The notes under the pieces: generated by a model | What the model saw: the letters and a program-made list of their open reading frames with translations, nothing else | What the model was told of the DNA's origin: nothing | Database searches by the model: none | Part shown: positions 26,935 through 35,986 of the stretch, one piece after another | Layout of the letters: each line of letters opens with the position of its first letter | Position numbering within the stretch: the first letter of the stretch is position 1 | DNA from: VXYL01 sp965208525 | GTDB lineage: Bacteria; Pseudomonadota; Gammaproteobacteria; Pseudomonadales; Azotimanducaceae | Direction: 5' to 3' | Assembly: GCA_965208525.1 (NCBI GenBank) | Contig: OZ242340.1 | Span: forward strand, 4,092,001 to 4,156,000 | DNA: 64,000 bases | Made by a program: the position numbers and the translations under genes

Positions 26935-26956
26935 CAATCGTTAATCGTTCGCATTT
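26935..26956 (+). promoter_or_regulatory. Fur-box-like operator upstream of bfd
   Basis: TAATCGTTCGCATTT within 26941-26956 matches 13 of 15 positions of the Fur-box-like site at 31671-31693 read on the minus strand (TAATCATTCTCATTT). It lies about 15-37 bases before the bfd ATG. Iron repression of bfd is well known in gammaproteobacteria. Confidence 0.5.
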
Positions 26957-26971
26957 AGTATCCGCCTCGTC

Positions 26972-27163
26972 ATGTACGTCTGCTTCTGTGCCGGAGTCAA
27001 CGAGGCCGAGATCCAACGCGCGATCTCGCAAGGGACCGTTGACGTCAACTCCCTCGCCGACGAGCTCGGCGTCGGCACCGGCTGCGGCTCCTGCCGCGAG
27101 TTCGTGCAGGACATCGTCAACGAGCGCCAGCCCGAGCCGCAGTTCTACAACGCCGCCGGCTGA
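26972..27163 (+). CDS. bfd: bacterioferritin-associated ferredoxin
   Basis: 63-residue [2Fe-2S] protein that delivers electrons to bacterioferritin for iron release under iron limitation. Ligands Cys4, Cys6, Cys38 and Cys41 (MYVCFCAGVNE ... VGTGCGSCREF) fit the C-x-C-x(31)-C-x2-C pattern. No bacterioferritin gene is in the window. Preceded by a Fur-box-like site. Confidence 0.93.
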   Translation: MYVCFCAGVNEAEIQRAISQGTVDVNSLADELGVGTGCGSCREFVQDIVNERQPEPQFYNAAG

Positions 27164-27219
27164 AGCCGTCGTCCCGGTCAGCGGTTGCGGCGCAAACCCT
27201 AGCTGGCGACAATCACGGC

Positions 27220-28116
27220 ATGGCCGAACCCGCACCCTCCCGAACCGCCGAATCGAGCTCCGCGACGGATTTCGTCGGCAAGCTCAATTTCGCCAACCCC
27301 GTGGCACAGAACGAGGGCAGCGACGAACAGCGCCAGGCGTTCGCGGCAGCGCGCCTCGGCAGACCCACCTTGATCCGCGACGCCCGAGCCGCTCTCGGCG
27401 TGATGGCAGAGCCGACAGACGCCACTGACCTGCTCGCGAACGGTGGCGGGTTCCTGCTCGTCCACGCCCCGTCAGCGATGCGGGACTGGACGGACATCGA
27501 CGAAGTGGCCGAGGTGTATTACAAGGAAGCGCAAGCCCTCCTCAAAGGGCTCCTGCCGACCGCCGACATCGGCCCGCTCGGCAGCCACACCTACCGCAAC
27601 GAAGAGATCAAAGAGCACTACTGGGAAAACGGCATCCAATACGGCCCCTGCGCCGCCGCCGTGCACAACGACTATGCCGACTCGCTGACCGACGACGGCC
27701 AATCCGTCAGCGAGAAGTTCACCGAAATCCAGGGCATGAGGACAGACCGGCGCGTCCTCGGCATCAACATCTGGCGCTCCGTCTCCCCCGAACCCCTCGC
27801 CCGCTATCCACTCGCCGTCTGCGACCGCACCTCCATCGACCGCGCCGACCTCGAGTACGACCTAAACCCCAACGCCAAGCCCCGCCCCTTCAACGCCCAC
27901 TACTGCAAGCCCAACGCCGCCCAGCGCTGGCACTATTACTCCCGCATGACCCGCGACGAAGCCCTCGTCTTCACCACCTACGACTCCCACCCCGCCGACG
28001 GCGAGATCTTCTGCCCCACCCTCCACACCGCCGTCCCCCTGCCGGGCTCCGAAGGCCTACAGGAACGTGAAAGCGTCGAAGTGCGCTTCTTCCCGACGCT
28101 GCCGCTCCCCGCGTAG
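27220..28116 (+). CDS. CmcJ/NvfI-family oxidoreductase
   Basis: 298 residues. Family features: an N-terminal segment with GGGFLLVHAPSAMRDW, AAAVHNDYADS (His-x-Asp, probable metal ligands), GINIWRSVSPEPLARYPLAVCDRTSIDRADL, and WHYYSRMTRDEALVFTTYDSH followed by a downstream LHTAVPLPG. CmcJ takes part in cephamycin 7-alpha methoxylation and NvfI is a fungal non-heme iron/2-oxoglutarate oxygenase; the family is widespread in bacteria without known substrates. It starts 56 bases after bfd and could share its transcript. Confidence 0.85.
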   Translation: MAEPAPSRTAESSSATDFVGKLNFANPVAQNEGSDEQRQAFAAARLGRPTLIRDARAALGVMAEPTDATDLLANGGGFLLVHAPSAMRDWTDIDEVAEVYYKEAQALLKGLLPTADIGPLGSHTYRNEEIKEHYWENGIQYGPCAAAVHNDYADSLTDDGQSVSEKFTEIQGMRTDRRVLGINIWRSVSPEPLARYPLAVCDRTSIDRADLEYDLNPNAKPRPFNAHYCKPNAAQRWHYYSRMTRDEALVFTTYDSHPADGEIFCPTLHTAVPLPGSEGLQERESVEVRFFPTLPLPA

Positions 28117-28178
28117 CGCTGCCTTACGGATGGGGCCTTGGGGTTCCAACGACCCCCAATGGCCTCTGCATGGATTGG

Positions 28179-29384
28179 CTACAAGCCCACCTTGGGCGGT
28201 GGTTCGGCGCATTGGCGGACGGTGTTCACCATGCGGTCGAGTTCCGGATCGGGGATTGCTGGATAGAGGGGGAGGAAAAGGATTTCGCCCAAGAGGCGTT
28301 TGGCGCCGGCGACGCTGGCGCGCCTGTCTGGACAGGGTGCCGTTGTCAGGCTGCCACGCATCGTAGCGTCGAAGCCGGCTTCCTGGAGGGCGGTGCGGAC
28401 GGTCTCGGGGTTGCCGAGGCGCAAGGGGAACAGGTCGAAGGTATGGGTGGTGGGGTCTCCTGCTACCGGGAGGTCGTGTCCGAGCGAGGCGGCCAGTCGG
28501 GTGCCTCGCTGGCGTTGGTGTTTGGCTCGGGCAGGGTCAAAACGTTGAACTCGGCGCTCCATTAGGGCGAGGTTGGGAGTGTTTGGTCGATGACGGATTG
28601 CGTCTAGGAGTTCGTCGGTCCGGAAGCCGGCCGCTACGCGTTGCAGCCAAGCGTCGGCGTCTGCCCCAGCCCAGTCGAATGCCTTGCGCAACGCCGCATA
28701 GGTGCGCTGGCCGGTGAGCACCCTCGCTCCGGCGTACTTGAGCAGGCGAGTCAGGTACGCCCAGCGCGTCTGGTCCGGCAGGGTGCGTTCCAGGGAACGT
28801 ATGCGCTCGGCCAATGCCGGGTCGCGAACGGTCAGCATCGCGCCGCCGAAGGCAGTTGCGGTCTTGATGGTGCCGAAGCTGTAGAGGGCCGCGTCGCTTC
28901 CTTCGGGGGCCGCGGCAGGAAGGCCGTCGAATGCCTGGGCGCGGTCTTCGATCAGCAACAGCCCGTGTTCTTGGGCAAGGGCGCGGATTGGCGCGAGGTT
29001 GGCTCTTGCGCCGAACAAATGTGCCACGACGATCGCGCGGCTGCGGGGAGTGACGGCGTCGCGGACGAACTCCGGGGAAGGCGACAGGCTCGGCCCTAGG
29101 TCGAGCGGCACGGGCACGAGGTCGTGCGCTTCGACAATGCGGAACATGCCGGGCACGTTGAGCGCACTCATCAGGACCTCGCTGCCGGGCGGCAATGCGA
29201 GTGCGCGCAGCAACAGGTCGAAGCCGGTGCGGACGGAGAGACAGGCGACCGCATCGCTCTCGCCGGCCCATGCCGACTCCAGCCTAGGCCGTGCGCTTTC
29301 GTCCGCTGCGGTGGGAAACAGGCAGCGCGAGCATGCCCACGCAATGTCTGTCCAGCCGATGTCCAGGCGCCGGCGAATCCACAT
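28179..29384 (-). CDS. DegT/DnrJ/EryC1/StrS-family PLP aminotransferase
   Basis: 401 residues. PLP-binding features: RTGFDLLLRALALPPGSEVLMSALNVPGM (cofactor phosphate), LLIEDRAQAFDG (Asp to the pyridine N) and the Schiff-base Lys in YSFGTIKTATAFGGAM. Family members are sugar aminotransferases or dehydratases used in surface glycans and antibiotics. No sugar-nucleotide genes are adjacent, so the substrate is open. I start it at ATG 29384 (MWIRRRLDIGW); the frame extends to 29510 but enters repeat sequence. Confidence 0.86.
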   Translation of the reverse strand: MWIRRRLDIGWTDIAWACSRCLFPTAADESARPRLESAWAGESDAVACLSVRTGFDLLLRALALPPGSEVLMSALNVPGMFRIVEAHDLVPVPLDLGPSLSPSPEFVRDAVTPRSRAIVVAHLFGARANLAPIRALAQEHGLLLIEDRAQAFDGLPAAAPEGSDAALYSFGTIKTATAFGGAMLTVRDPALAERIRSLERTLPDQTRWAYLTRLLKYAGARVLTGQRTYAALRKAFDWAGADADAWLQRVAAGFRTDELLDAIRHRPNTPNLALMERRVQRFDPARAKHQRQRGTRLAASLGHDLPVAGDPTTHTFDLFPLRLGNPETVRTALQEAGFDATMRGSLTTAPCPDRRASVAGAKRLLGEILFLPLYPAIPDPELDRMVNTVRQCAEPPPKVGL

Positions 29385-29475
29385 AGTGGCGTGCTCCGCT
29401 CCAGGTCGGTGATTGTTGGCCCCGGGATTTCCCAGTATGTCGCCACAAACCTCGGTCGACGAACTTTCAGCATGA

Positions 29476-29935
29476 ACGGTCCTCGGAGGGAAGGCATCCA
29501 CCTCTCCCAACCGCCGATGGGCGGCGGGCCGGCCACTTCGTCAGCGGTTCATTTCGCGCTGGCGCGCGATGGAAGGCAGGATGCCTTCCCTCCGGGGACC
29601 GTCGTTGTTTCGAGCGACTGGGCGACGCATGCGTCGCCCCTACAGCAAGGTGTCGGTCATGTCCCGGGCCGTAGGGGCGACGCATGCGTCGCCCTGTCCG
29701 GCAGACCGGTGGGCCGCCGCCAAGTCCGCCAGACTGCTAGCGCCAGAACATCAAGGGTATCTCCGGGGGACTTGGAGGGAGGGCGTCCCGCCCTCCAGAG
29801 GTCCGGGCTATGTCCGACAGTCCTCGCGTTGGTGGCGTTGCTTGAGGCTGGCGCTTTGTTGACATTGTCTGAGACGCATGTTGCGGTGGCCTTGGCCGGC
29901 TCCCTCCAGAGGCTAACGTCAAGTCCGACAGACTG
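29476..29935. repeat. cluster of palindromic repeats
   Basis: A 550-base gap with no gene, almost filled by repeats: an inverted pair of GGTCCTCGGAGGGAAGGC (29479) and GGAAGGCAGGATGCCTTCC (29571); two copies of GGGCGACGCATGCGTCGCCC (29620-29639 and 29675-29694, 55 bases apart); a hairpin GGAGGGCGTCCCGCCCTCC near 29778; and two modules of the AGTCCGYCAGACTGCTA type (29723 and 29921). The last overlaps the stop of the following lipoprotein gene. Confidence 0.9.
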
Positions 29936-30658
29936 CTAACGCGTCAGCTCCAGCGCCATGATTTCCACGTCGGCGGCGGCGCCGTAGAGACGCGCGGCGT
30001 TCATCGTGGGAGCGACCTCGCTTGGCACGAGTTCTGGCCAGAGGTCGTCTAGTTCCGCAAGGCGTGCTTGGATGGCCGAGAACACCGGGGCGTGTTCACC
30101 TGATTCGGCGAGCTTAGCGGCCCAATCCTTGGCGGTTTGCGTGAATCCCCAAGCGTCCTGGTATTCGTGTGCGTTGGCTACCTCGCCGTCGGTGATACCG
30201 ACGCCGTACTCCCAGGCGGCGACGCGCAGGAGGCCGAGGATCACGTTCGCAGCCTTGACGGGGTTCACTACGGCTGCCGACTCCGCATCCGAGATCGCCT
30301 CACGCACCGCGTCGTGCGCGGCGCTCGCGTCACGGAGATCCCCGGCCTCGAAGGCTGTGGCCAGTTCGCTGAGGGCAGGTGCGAAACCGGGCTTGCCGCG
30401 AGCCTCGAACGCGCCTTCGAGATCGGCATAGAGTTCGTCGGATGGGTGCTTGGAATGCGTTGCGGCGGCGGCATCGGCACCGGTTTCCAGCAATGCATAT
30501 CCCACCCGCAGATGGCCTCGGATGAGGCCAAGCTGGACGAGATACGCGGTGTCGTCCGTCGCAAGAGGAGCGGAGCCTTCGCCGTCTCCTACGAGGGCCC
30601 GCTCGCCCGGACAGGCGGCGAGCAGAAACAGCGCTCCTAGCGATGCGATGGATTTCAT
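29936..30658 (-). CDS. putative periplasmic lipoprotein in an iron-transport operon
   Basis: 240 residues with a signal peptide and lipobox (MKSIASLGALFLLAACPGE; Cys16). The rest is almost all helical with scattered His, Glu and Asp: AYLVQLGLIRGHLRVGYALLETGADAAAATHSKHPSDELYADLEGAF, then GLLRVAAWEYGVGITDGEVANAHEYQDAWGF. The His/Glu-rich helices resemble periplasmic metal-handling proteins in general, but I do not recognise the family. Its ATG overlaps the fbpA stop (ATGA), so it is coupled to the ferric-iron binding protein. The TAG stop lies at the edge of a repeat. Confidence 0.75.
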   Translation of the reverse strand: MKSIASLGALFLLAACPGERALVGDGEGSAPLATDDTAYLVQLGLIRGHLRVGYALLETGADAAAATHSKHPSDELYADLEGAFEARGKPGFAPALSELATAFEAGDLRDASAAHDAVREAISDAESAAVVNPVKAANVILGLLRVAAWEYGVGITDGEVANAHEYQDAWGFTQTAKDWAAKLAESGEHAPVFSAIQARLAELDDLWPELVPSEVAPTMNAARLYGAAADVEIMALELTR

Positions 30659-31659
30659 TGCCAGCCCGCCCTGTCGAAGGCCATGACGGCGGCCGCTTGG
30701 TTGGCGCCGAGTACGTTGGCGTCCACCTCATCCTCGCGGAACTCGCCGAGTTCGGCGATGGGGCCGCTCGCAGTGCCATGCACGGGGTACTCGTTGTTGC
30801 CCTCCGCGAACAGGCGCTGCGCGAAATCGCTCGTGAGGTATTCCAGGAACTTCACGGCGTTGCCGCGGTTCGGCGCATGGCGAGTGATCCCGGCGCCGCT
30901 GATGTTCACGTGCGCGCCGCGGCCCTTTTGATTGGGAAACAACACGCCAATGCCATCCACCACGGCACGCTCCTCGGCATCCTCGGAACCCAAGAAACGG
31001 CCGATGTAGTAGGTGTTGGCGACGCTGACGCCACACTCGCCGGAGGCCACCGCGCGAATCTGCGCGCGGTCGTTGCCTTGCGGGGCGCGGGCGAAGTTGG
31101 CGACGACGCCGCCGGCCCACCGCTCGGCAGCCTCGGCACCCCGGTGCTCGATCAGGGAGGCGAGCAACGACAGGTTGTAGATGTTGCCGGACGATCGCAT
31201 GCACACCTGCCCCTTGAGGCTTGCGTCCGATAGGTCTTCGTAGGCGTCGATGCCTTCCGGCAAGCCGGCTTCCTTGTTGTACACGATCACGCGAGCGCGC
31301 TTGGACAGGCCAAACCAGTGCCCTTCGGGGTGTCGAAGATGGGCAGGGATGCGCGAGGCGAGCACGTCGGAATGCACGGGTTGAAACACGCCCGCTTGGT
31401 CGGCGCGCCACAGTCGCCCGGCGTCCACCGTGATGAGCATGTCGGCGGGGCTGAACTCCCCCTCGTTGACGATGCGCTCGATGAGGCCGTCGCTCGAACC
31501 CTCGATGAGGTTCACCGCCACTCCGGTCTCTTCCGTGAAGCGGTCGTAAAGGGCGAGATCGGTGTCGTAGTGGCGGGCCGAATAGACGTTGACCACTTCC
31601 TCTGCCGAAGCGGGGGCCGCAAGCAGGAGGAGAGAAAGGAGGGTGAAGGCAGCTCGCAT
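30655..31659 (-). CDS. fbpA: Fe(III) ABC transporter substrate-binding protein
   Basis: 334 residues, signal peptide MRAAFTLLSLLLLAAPASAEE. Type II periplasmic fold: VVNVYSARHYDTDLALYDRFTEETGV, ADMLITVDAGRLWRADQAG, and the Tyr pair in SVANTYYIGRF that ligates iron in FbpA/FutA proteins. HVNISGAGITRHAPNRGNAVKFLEYL is typical. Start at ATG 31659, directly downstream of a Fur-box-like site; 25 bases after fbpC. Confidence 0.92.
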   Translation of the reverse strand: MRAAFTLLSLLLLAAPASAEEVVNVYSARHYDTDLALYDRFTEETGVAVNLIEGSSDGLIERIVNEGEFSPADMLITVDAGRLWRADQAGVFQPVHSDVLASRIPAHLRHPEGHWFGLSKRARVIVYNKEAGLPEGIDAYEDLSDASLKGQVCMRSSGNIYNLSLLASLIEHRGAEAAERWAGGVVANFARAPQGNDRAQIRAVASGECGVSVANTYYIGRFLGSEDAEERAVVDGIGVLFPNQKGRGAHVNISGAGITRHAPNRGNAVKFLEYLTSDFAQRLFAEGNNEYPVHGTASGPIAELGEFREDEVDANVLGANQAAAVMAFDRAGWQ

Positions 31660-31670
31660 GTGTCTTGCTC

Positions 31671-31693
31671 GCAAATGAGAATGATTAGCAATT
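31671..31693 (-). promoter_or_regulatory. Fur-box-like operator upstream of fbpA
   Basis: On the minus strand the site reads GCTAATCATTCTCATTTGC, close to the classic Fur pattern of TAAT/ATT half-sites. It lies 12-34 bases before the fbpA ATG and overlaps the last codons and TAA of fbpC (31685-31687). This implies an iron-repressed internal promoter for fbpA and the lipoprotein. Confidence 0.65.
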
Positions 31694-32728
31694 GTAAACA
31701 AAGGTGCCCGCGGGATGGAACGTCGCCGACACCCGATCGCCGACGGCTAGGTCGCCGAGCGAAGACAGTCTAGCGCGAAGCACTTCGTCGCCGGCTGGCA
31801 CCAAGACGAGGCAGCCATCGCCCAAGAATCGCACATCGTCGATGGTCGCCGCGAATGTCGCACCGGCGGCTGCCCGGGCAAGCGACACGGCATCGGGACG
31901 AACGATGATCTCGACGGCGCCGTCATGCACCGGGGCGGTCGGCTCGATGGTGCCGAAGCGCGTACTGACGATGCCACCTTGGGCCTCGCCGGTGAGGCGT
32001 TGCGCGTTGCCGAACAAGGCCGCCACGACGCTACCGGTCGGCTGCTGCCATATCTCGGGCGGCGTGCCTACCTGCACGATCTCCCCCGCCACCATCATTG
32101 CGATGCTGTCGGCGAGTTCGAGCGCCTCCTCCGGGTCGTGCGTGACCACGAGGGCCATGCTGCCGGCTTCCCGCAAAGCCCGCCTCGTGTCTTCCCGCAA
32201 GCGTCGCCGCAGGGTGGCATCAACGTTGGCGAACGGTTCGTCCAGGAGCATGGCCCGAGGCTTGGGCGCCAGTGCCCGTGCCAGCGCCACACGTTGCTGC
32301 TGGCCGCCGGAGAGCGTGTGCGGATAGCGATCCTCAAGACCGTCGAGACCCACCGCGGCAAGCTGCTCTTCCACCACAGCACGGACGTTCTCCCGATCGG
32401 CGGCCTTGCGCCCCCGCGCCAAGCCAAACGCAACGTTTTCCGCCACCGTCCGATGCGGAAACAGCACATGGTCTTGGAAGACGAGACCCACGGGCCGGCT
32501 CTCGGGGGGTTCATCCACGCCCTCCCCGGCCATCCTTTGCCCATCGAGCAGAATTTCCCCCGCCTGCAATCGCTCGAGTCCAGCGGCGAGCCTGAGCAGC
32601 GTGCTCTTGCCGCTCCCGGACGGACCGAGGAGGCACGTGATTTCCCCGGGGTGGACTCTGAGATCGATGTCCCGCAACACGACCTGCGTGTCGTAGGCGT
32701 GGCTGACGCCACGAAACTCAAGGCTCAA
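31685..32728 (-). CDS. fbpC: Fe(III) ABC transporter ATP-binding protein
   Basis: 347 residues. Walker A GPSGSGKST (about 35-43), Q-loop VGLVFQDHVLFPH, signature LSGGQQQRVALARAL, Walker B AMLLDEPFANVD, switch His in VVTHDPEEAL. The C-terminal ~110 residues are a TOBE-type regulatory domain (VEIIVRPDAVSLA). Energises ferric-iron uptake with FbpA and FbpB. The permease gene is not adjacent but on the other strand at 33894, beyond htpX. Confidence 0.9.
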   Translation of the reverse strand: MSLEFRGVSHAYDTQVVLRDIDLRVHPGEITCLLGPSGSGKSTLLRLAAGLERLQAGEILLDGQRMAGEGVDEPPESRPVGLVFQDHVLFPHRTVAENVAFGLARGRKAADRENVRAVVEEQLAAVGLDGLEDRYPHTLSGGQQQRVALARALAPKPRAMLLDEPFANVDATLRRRLREDTRRALREAGSMALVVTHDPEEALELADSIAMMVAGEIVQVGTPPEIWQQPTGSVVAALFGNAQRLTGEAQGGIVSTRFGTIEPTAPVHDGAVEIIVRPDAVSLARAAAGATFAATIDDVRFLGDGCLVLVPAGDEVLRARLSSLGDLAVGDRVSATFHPAGTFVYNC

Positions 32729-32881
32729 CGGCAGCCTGCTTCAGGAAGACCGAGTCGTCGCATGGGCGCTACCGTAGCACGTCAGCCACGCCGCCACGCC
32801 TTGCGAATGCGCCGCACCGGGGTAAAGTCTCGCTTGTGCCGACTGTGGCGCGTGCCCAGCCACTTAAGGGAGACCCTTGCC

Positions 32882-33766
32882 GTGCCCATCATGCTCTTTC
32901 TCCTCGCCAACCTTGCCGTCATGTTGGTGGCGGGGGTGGTGTTCTCGCTGCTCGGCTTCGAAGGGATTCTGGCGTCAAACGGGGTGGACCTCGATCTGCA
33001 GGCGCTGCTCGTCTGGTGTGCGCTGCTCGGGTTTGGCGGCTCGTTCATCTCGCTCGCCATGTCGAAGTGGCTGGCGAAGCGTTCCACCGGGGCCGAAGTG
33101 ATCGAAACACCGCGCAGCGCGGACGAACGCTGGCTGGTGGACACGGTGGCGCGGCAGGCGAAGGCAGCGGGCATCGGCATGCCGGAGGTCGCGGTCTTTC
33201 CCTCGCCGCAGCCCAACGCCTTTGCCACCGGGGCTTCGAAGAACAAATCGCTCGTGGCGGTAAGTTCGGGCCTACTGCAACACATGCGGCGCAACGAAGT
33301 CGAGGCGGTGCTGGCACACGAGGTGGGGCACGTGGCCAACGGCGACATGATGACGCTGACGCTGATTCAAGGGGTGGTGAACACCTTCGTGCTGTTCCTG
33401 TCGCGCATCATCGGCTTCGTGGTGGACCGGGTCGTGCTGCGCAACGAGCGCGGCCTCGGCATCGGCTATTTCGTCACTTCCATCATCGCGCAGATCGTCC
33501 TCGGCATCCTCGCTAGCGCCATCGTCATGTGGTTCTCCCGCCAACGCGAGTTCCGGGCGGATGCCGCCGGAGCAGAACTCGCCGGCCGCGCCAACATGAT
33601 CGCGGCCCTCGAAAAGCTGAAAGTGTCGAGCCAGATGGAGGACACGATGCCGGAGTCGATGGCAGCCTTTGGTATCTCGGCTGGCGCACGCAGCGGCCTG
33701 AGGGCGCTCTTCTCTTCGCACCCGCCGCTGGACGACCGGATCGCGGCGTTGCGGGCCGCCGGTTGA
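32882..33766 (+). CDS. htpX: membrane zinc protease HtpX
   Basis: Inner-membrane M48 metalloprotease that degrades misfolded membrane proteins. 294 residues: two N-terminal membrane segments (LFLLANLAVMLVAGVVFSLLG; LLVWCALLGFGGSFISLAM), zinc motif HEVGH at 146-150, two further membrane segments, and third ligand region REFRADAAGAELAG. I start at GTG 32882, with GGGAG 9 bases upstream, giving the family-like MPIMLFLLANLAVML; ATG 32891 is too far from the ribosome site. It sits between the divergent halves of the iron transporter. Confidence 0.94.
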   Translation: MPIMLFLLANLAVMLVAGVVFSLLGFEGILASNGVDLDLQALLVWCALLGFGGSFISLAMSKWLAKRSTGAEVIETPRSADERWLVDTVARQAKAAGIGMPEVAVFPSPQPNAFATGASKNKSLVAVSSGLLQHMRRNEVEAVLAHEVGHVANGDMMTLTLIQGVVNTFVLFLSRIIGFVVDRVVLRNERGLGIGYFVTSIIAQIVLGILASAIVMWFSRQREFRADAAGAELAGRANMIAALEKLKVSSQMEDTMPESMAAFGISAGARSGLRALFSSHPPLDDRIAALRAAG

Positions 33767-33893
33767 TACCCCTTGGAGATTTCCATTTCGTCGAGGACGA
33801 GTCGCGGCTACGCAAGGAAGGAGCCTCTCCGTGCCCCACCGTGGAGGGACGAGGGGCCGTAGGGGACTACGCCCTCCCTGCAGAGGGATTGGG

Positions 33894-35510
33894 GTGAGGG
33901 CCCACCTTTGGCGCATCGGCGGGCTTGTCGCTGCCGGCATCGTCGCGTTGCCCTTGTTGACCGTGCTCGGTTCGCTGTTCCTGCCGGCGGGGGAGACGTG
34001 GGCGCACTTGCGCGCGACGGTGCTGCCGGACTACCTCGCCAACACCGCCCTCCTCATGCTTGGCGTTGGGTTGCTCGCCGGGGTGATTGGCGTCGGCACC
34101 GCGTGGATGGTGGCAACGAAGGAGTTCCCCGGGCGGCGCTGGCTGACTTGGGCGTTGGCGTTGCCGTTGGCGGCGCCGGCGTATGTGATCGCCTACGTCT
34201 ATACGGACTTGCTCGAGTACGCAGGCCCAGTTCAATCCGCGCTGCGCGAGTTCACCGGCTGGCAGGCGGGCGACTACTCCTTTCCCCAAGTGCGCTCCCT
34301 TGGCGGTGCCACGGTCATGCTGGCGCTGGTGCTGTATCCCTATGTCTATCTTCTCGCCCGAACCGCCTTTGCGACCCAGGCGGCGGCAATGTTCGAGGCG
34401 GCACGGGTGCTCGGGGCCTCTCCACGCCGAGCCTTCTACAGCATCGCCTTGCCGGCAGCGCGGCCGGCGATCGCCGGGGGATTGGCGCTGGTGCTGATGG
34501 AGACCGTTGCCGACTATGGTGTGGTGGACTACTTCGGCGTCGCCACCTTCACCACCGGCATCTTTCGCACTTGGTTCGCTCTCGGCGACAGGGACGCCGC
34601 GATGCAGCTTGCCGGGCTTTTGTTCCTGCTGGTGGCTGTGTTGGTGGTGGCGGAGCATTACGGGCGCAGGGGGCGGTTCGACAATCCCGTCTCTCGCAAT
34701 GCGCCGCCGCCACCCGAAGAGCTCAAGGGCCATCGTGCGTTGTTGGCAGCGGCCCTCTGCCTCGCTCCCGTTGTGCTCGGCTTCGCCGTGCCGTTCGCTG
34801 TGCTGGCGCATTACGCCTTCACGGTGGGGGATCCGCTCCTAGGCCGCAGCTTCGCCGATTTCGTGCAGGCGAGCTTCGGCGTCGCCGGTGTCACGGCGGT
34901 GCTCGCTGCCGGGCTCGCCCTGTGGCTGGTGTCCGCACAGCGGGCGAGTTCCGGCCCGGTGACGCGATTCAGCGTGCGCATGGCCACGCTCGGCTATGCG
35001 CTGCCCGGTGCGATGCTGGCCGTGGGGCTGCTCGTGCCGCTAACCGCGTTCGACCGGGCCGTGGCAGGCTTTCTCGCCCGCAACCTCGACCTGCAAGTGG
35101 GCCTCTTGCTCACCGGTACGGCGGCGGCTTTGGTTTTCGCGTATCTGGCACGCTTCCTGACGGTCGCCTACAACTCCTGCCACGCCGGCATGGAGCGAGT
35201 GCATCAGAATCTTGACGCCGTGGCGCGGAGCCTGGGCGCCACCCCAGGGCGGGTGCTGCGGGAAATCCACACCCCGCTGATGCGCGGCGCAGTGGCAACG
35301 GCGTTGCTGTTGGTGTTCATCGACGTGCTGAAGGAACTCCCCGCCACCCTCATCCTGCGCCCGTTCAACTTCGAGACATTGGCGACCCGGGTGTATCGCT
35401 TGGCGTCGGACGAACGGCTGGCGGAAGCGTCTACGGCAGCACTCGCCATCGTCGCGATGGGCACGCTGCCGGCGTTGTTGTTGGTGCGCGGAACGGCGCC
35501 GCGCCGATAG
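33894..35510 (+). CDS. fbpB: Fe(III) ABC transporter permease, fused double-domain
   Basis: 538 residues from GTG 33894, about 12 membrane segments in two homologous halves. Each half has an EAA-type loop that contacts the ATPase: ARVLGASPRRAFYSIALPAARPAIAGG and ARSLGATPGRVLREIHTPLMRG. FbpB/SfuB permeases are built this way. The matching ATPase (fbpC) and binding protein (fbpA) are on the opposite strand beyond htpX. The long frame upstream of the GTG is repeat-like and not included. Confidence 0.9.
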   Translation: MRAHLWRIGGLVAAGIVALPLLTVLGSLFLPAGETWAHLRATVLPDYLANTALLMLGVGLLAGVIGVGTAWMVATKEFPGRRWLTWALALPLAAPAYVIAYVYTDLLEYAGPVQSALREFTGWQAGDYSFPQVRSLGGATVMLALVLYPYVYLLARTAFATQAAAMFEAARVLGASPRRAFYSIALPAARPAIAGGLALVLMETVADYGVVDYFGVATFTTGIFRTWFALGDRDAAMQLAGLLFLLVAVLVVAEHYGRRGRFDNPVSRNAPPPPEELKGHRALLAAALCLAPVVLGFAVPFAVLAHYAFTVGDPLLGRSFADFVQASFGVAGVTAVLAAGLALWLVSAQRASSGPVTRFSVRMATLGYALPGAMLAVGLLVPLTAFDRAVAGFLARNLDLQVGLLLTGTAAALVFAYLARFLTVAYNSCHAGMERVHQNLDAVARSLGATPGRVLREIHTPLMRGAVATALLLVFIDVLKELPATLILRPFNFETLATRVYRLASDERLAEASTAALAIVAMGTLPALLLVRGTAPRR

Positions 35511-35648
35511 TCCTTCTCCTATGGGCAAGGCTCGTCCTCGCCCGTCCGGCGGTCCCGAAAGCCTCGGCTGTCATGCCGGACCGCACAACATGCGCCTATA
35601 ATGACGTTGGCGCCTCAATGAATGCTGCGAAAGAGGAGGAACGCAAGC

Positions 35649-35870
35649 ATGACGCCGGAAGTAATCGCCATTCTCGGAGTTGGCACGGCACTGGCCGGTC
35701 TGATTCTCGGATCGACCCTACCTGGCTTTCGGGAGCTGCGCCGGAACGTCGCATCGCTGCAGGACCGCATGGGGCAATTCGAGGCCGAAATGCGGGAACG
35801 CATCGCTCATCTTGAGGGCCTGATCGAGGGCCTCATCAAGAAGGAGAAGGGGGAAGCTACCAATCTATGA
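35649..35870 (+). CDS. small membrane-anchored coiled-coil protein
   Basis: 73 residues: an N-terminal hydrophobic helix (VIAILGVGTALAGLILGSTL) then a charged coiled coil (LRRNVASLQDRMGQFEAEMRERIAHLEGLIEGLIKKEKGE). A strong ribosome site (GAGGAGGAAC) sits about 9 bases before ATG 35649. Small proteins of this layout are common and often unannotated; no function is known. It is a single gene ahead of asnS. Confidence 0.7.
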   Translation: MTPEVIAILGVGTALAGLILGSTLPGFRELRRNVASLQDRMGQFEAEMRERIAHLEGLIEGLIKKEKGEATNL

Positions 35871-35986
35871 GGCATCAATCATCGTCCTGCGGCTAGTGTC
35901 CGTGCGCTCTGCGCGCGGCACCAGCCCAGCCAAGCGAGACCAACCGCGTTCCACAACCAAAGGTCACCACCACCGGCGCTAAGGCC

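Noticed and set aside
31925..32881. N-terminal extension of HtpX
   Set aside because: Antisense to fbpC; HtpX starts with its first membrane segment at 32882.
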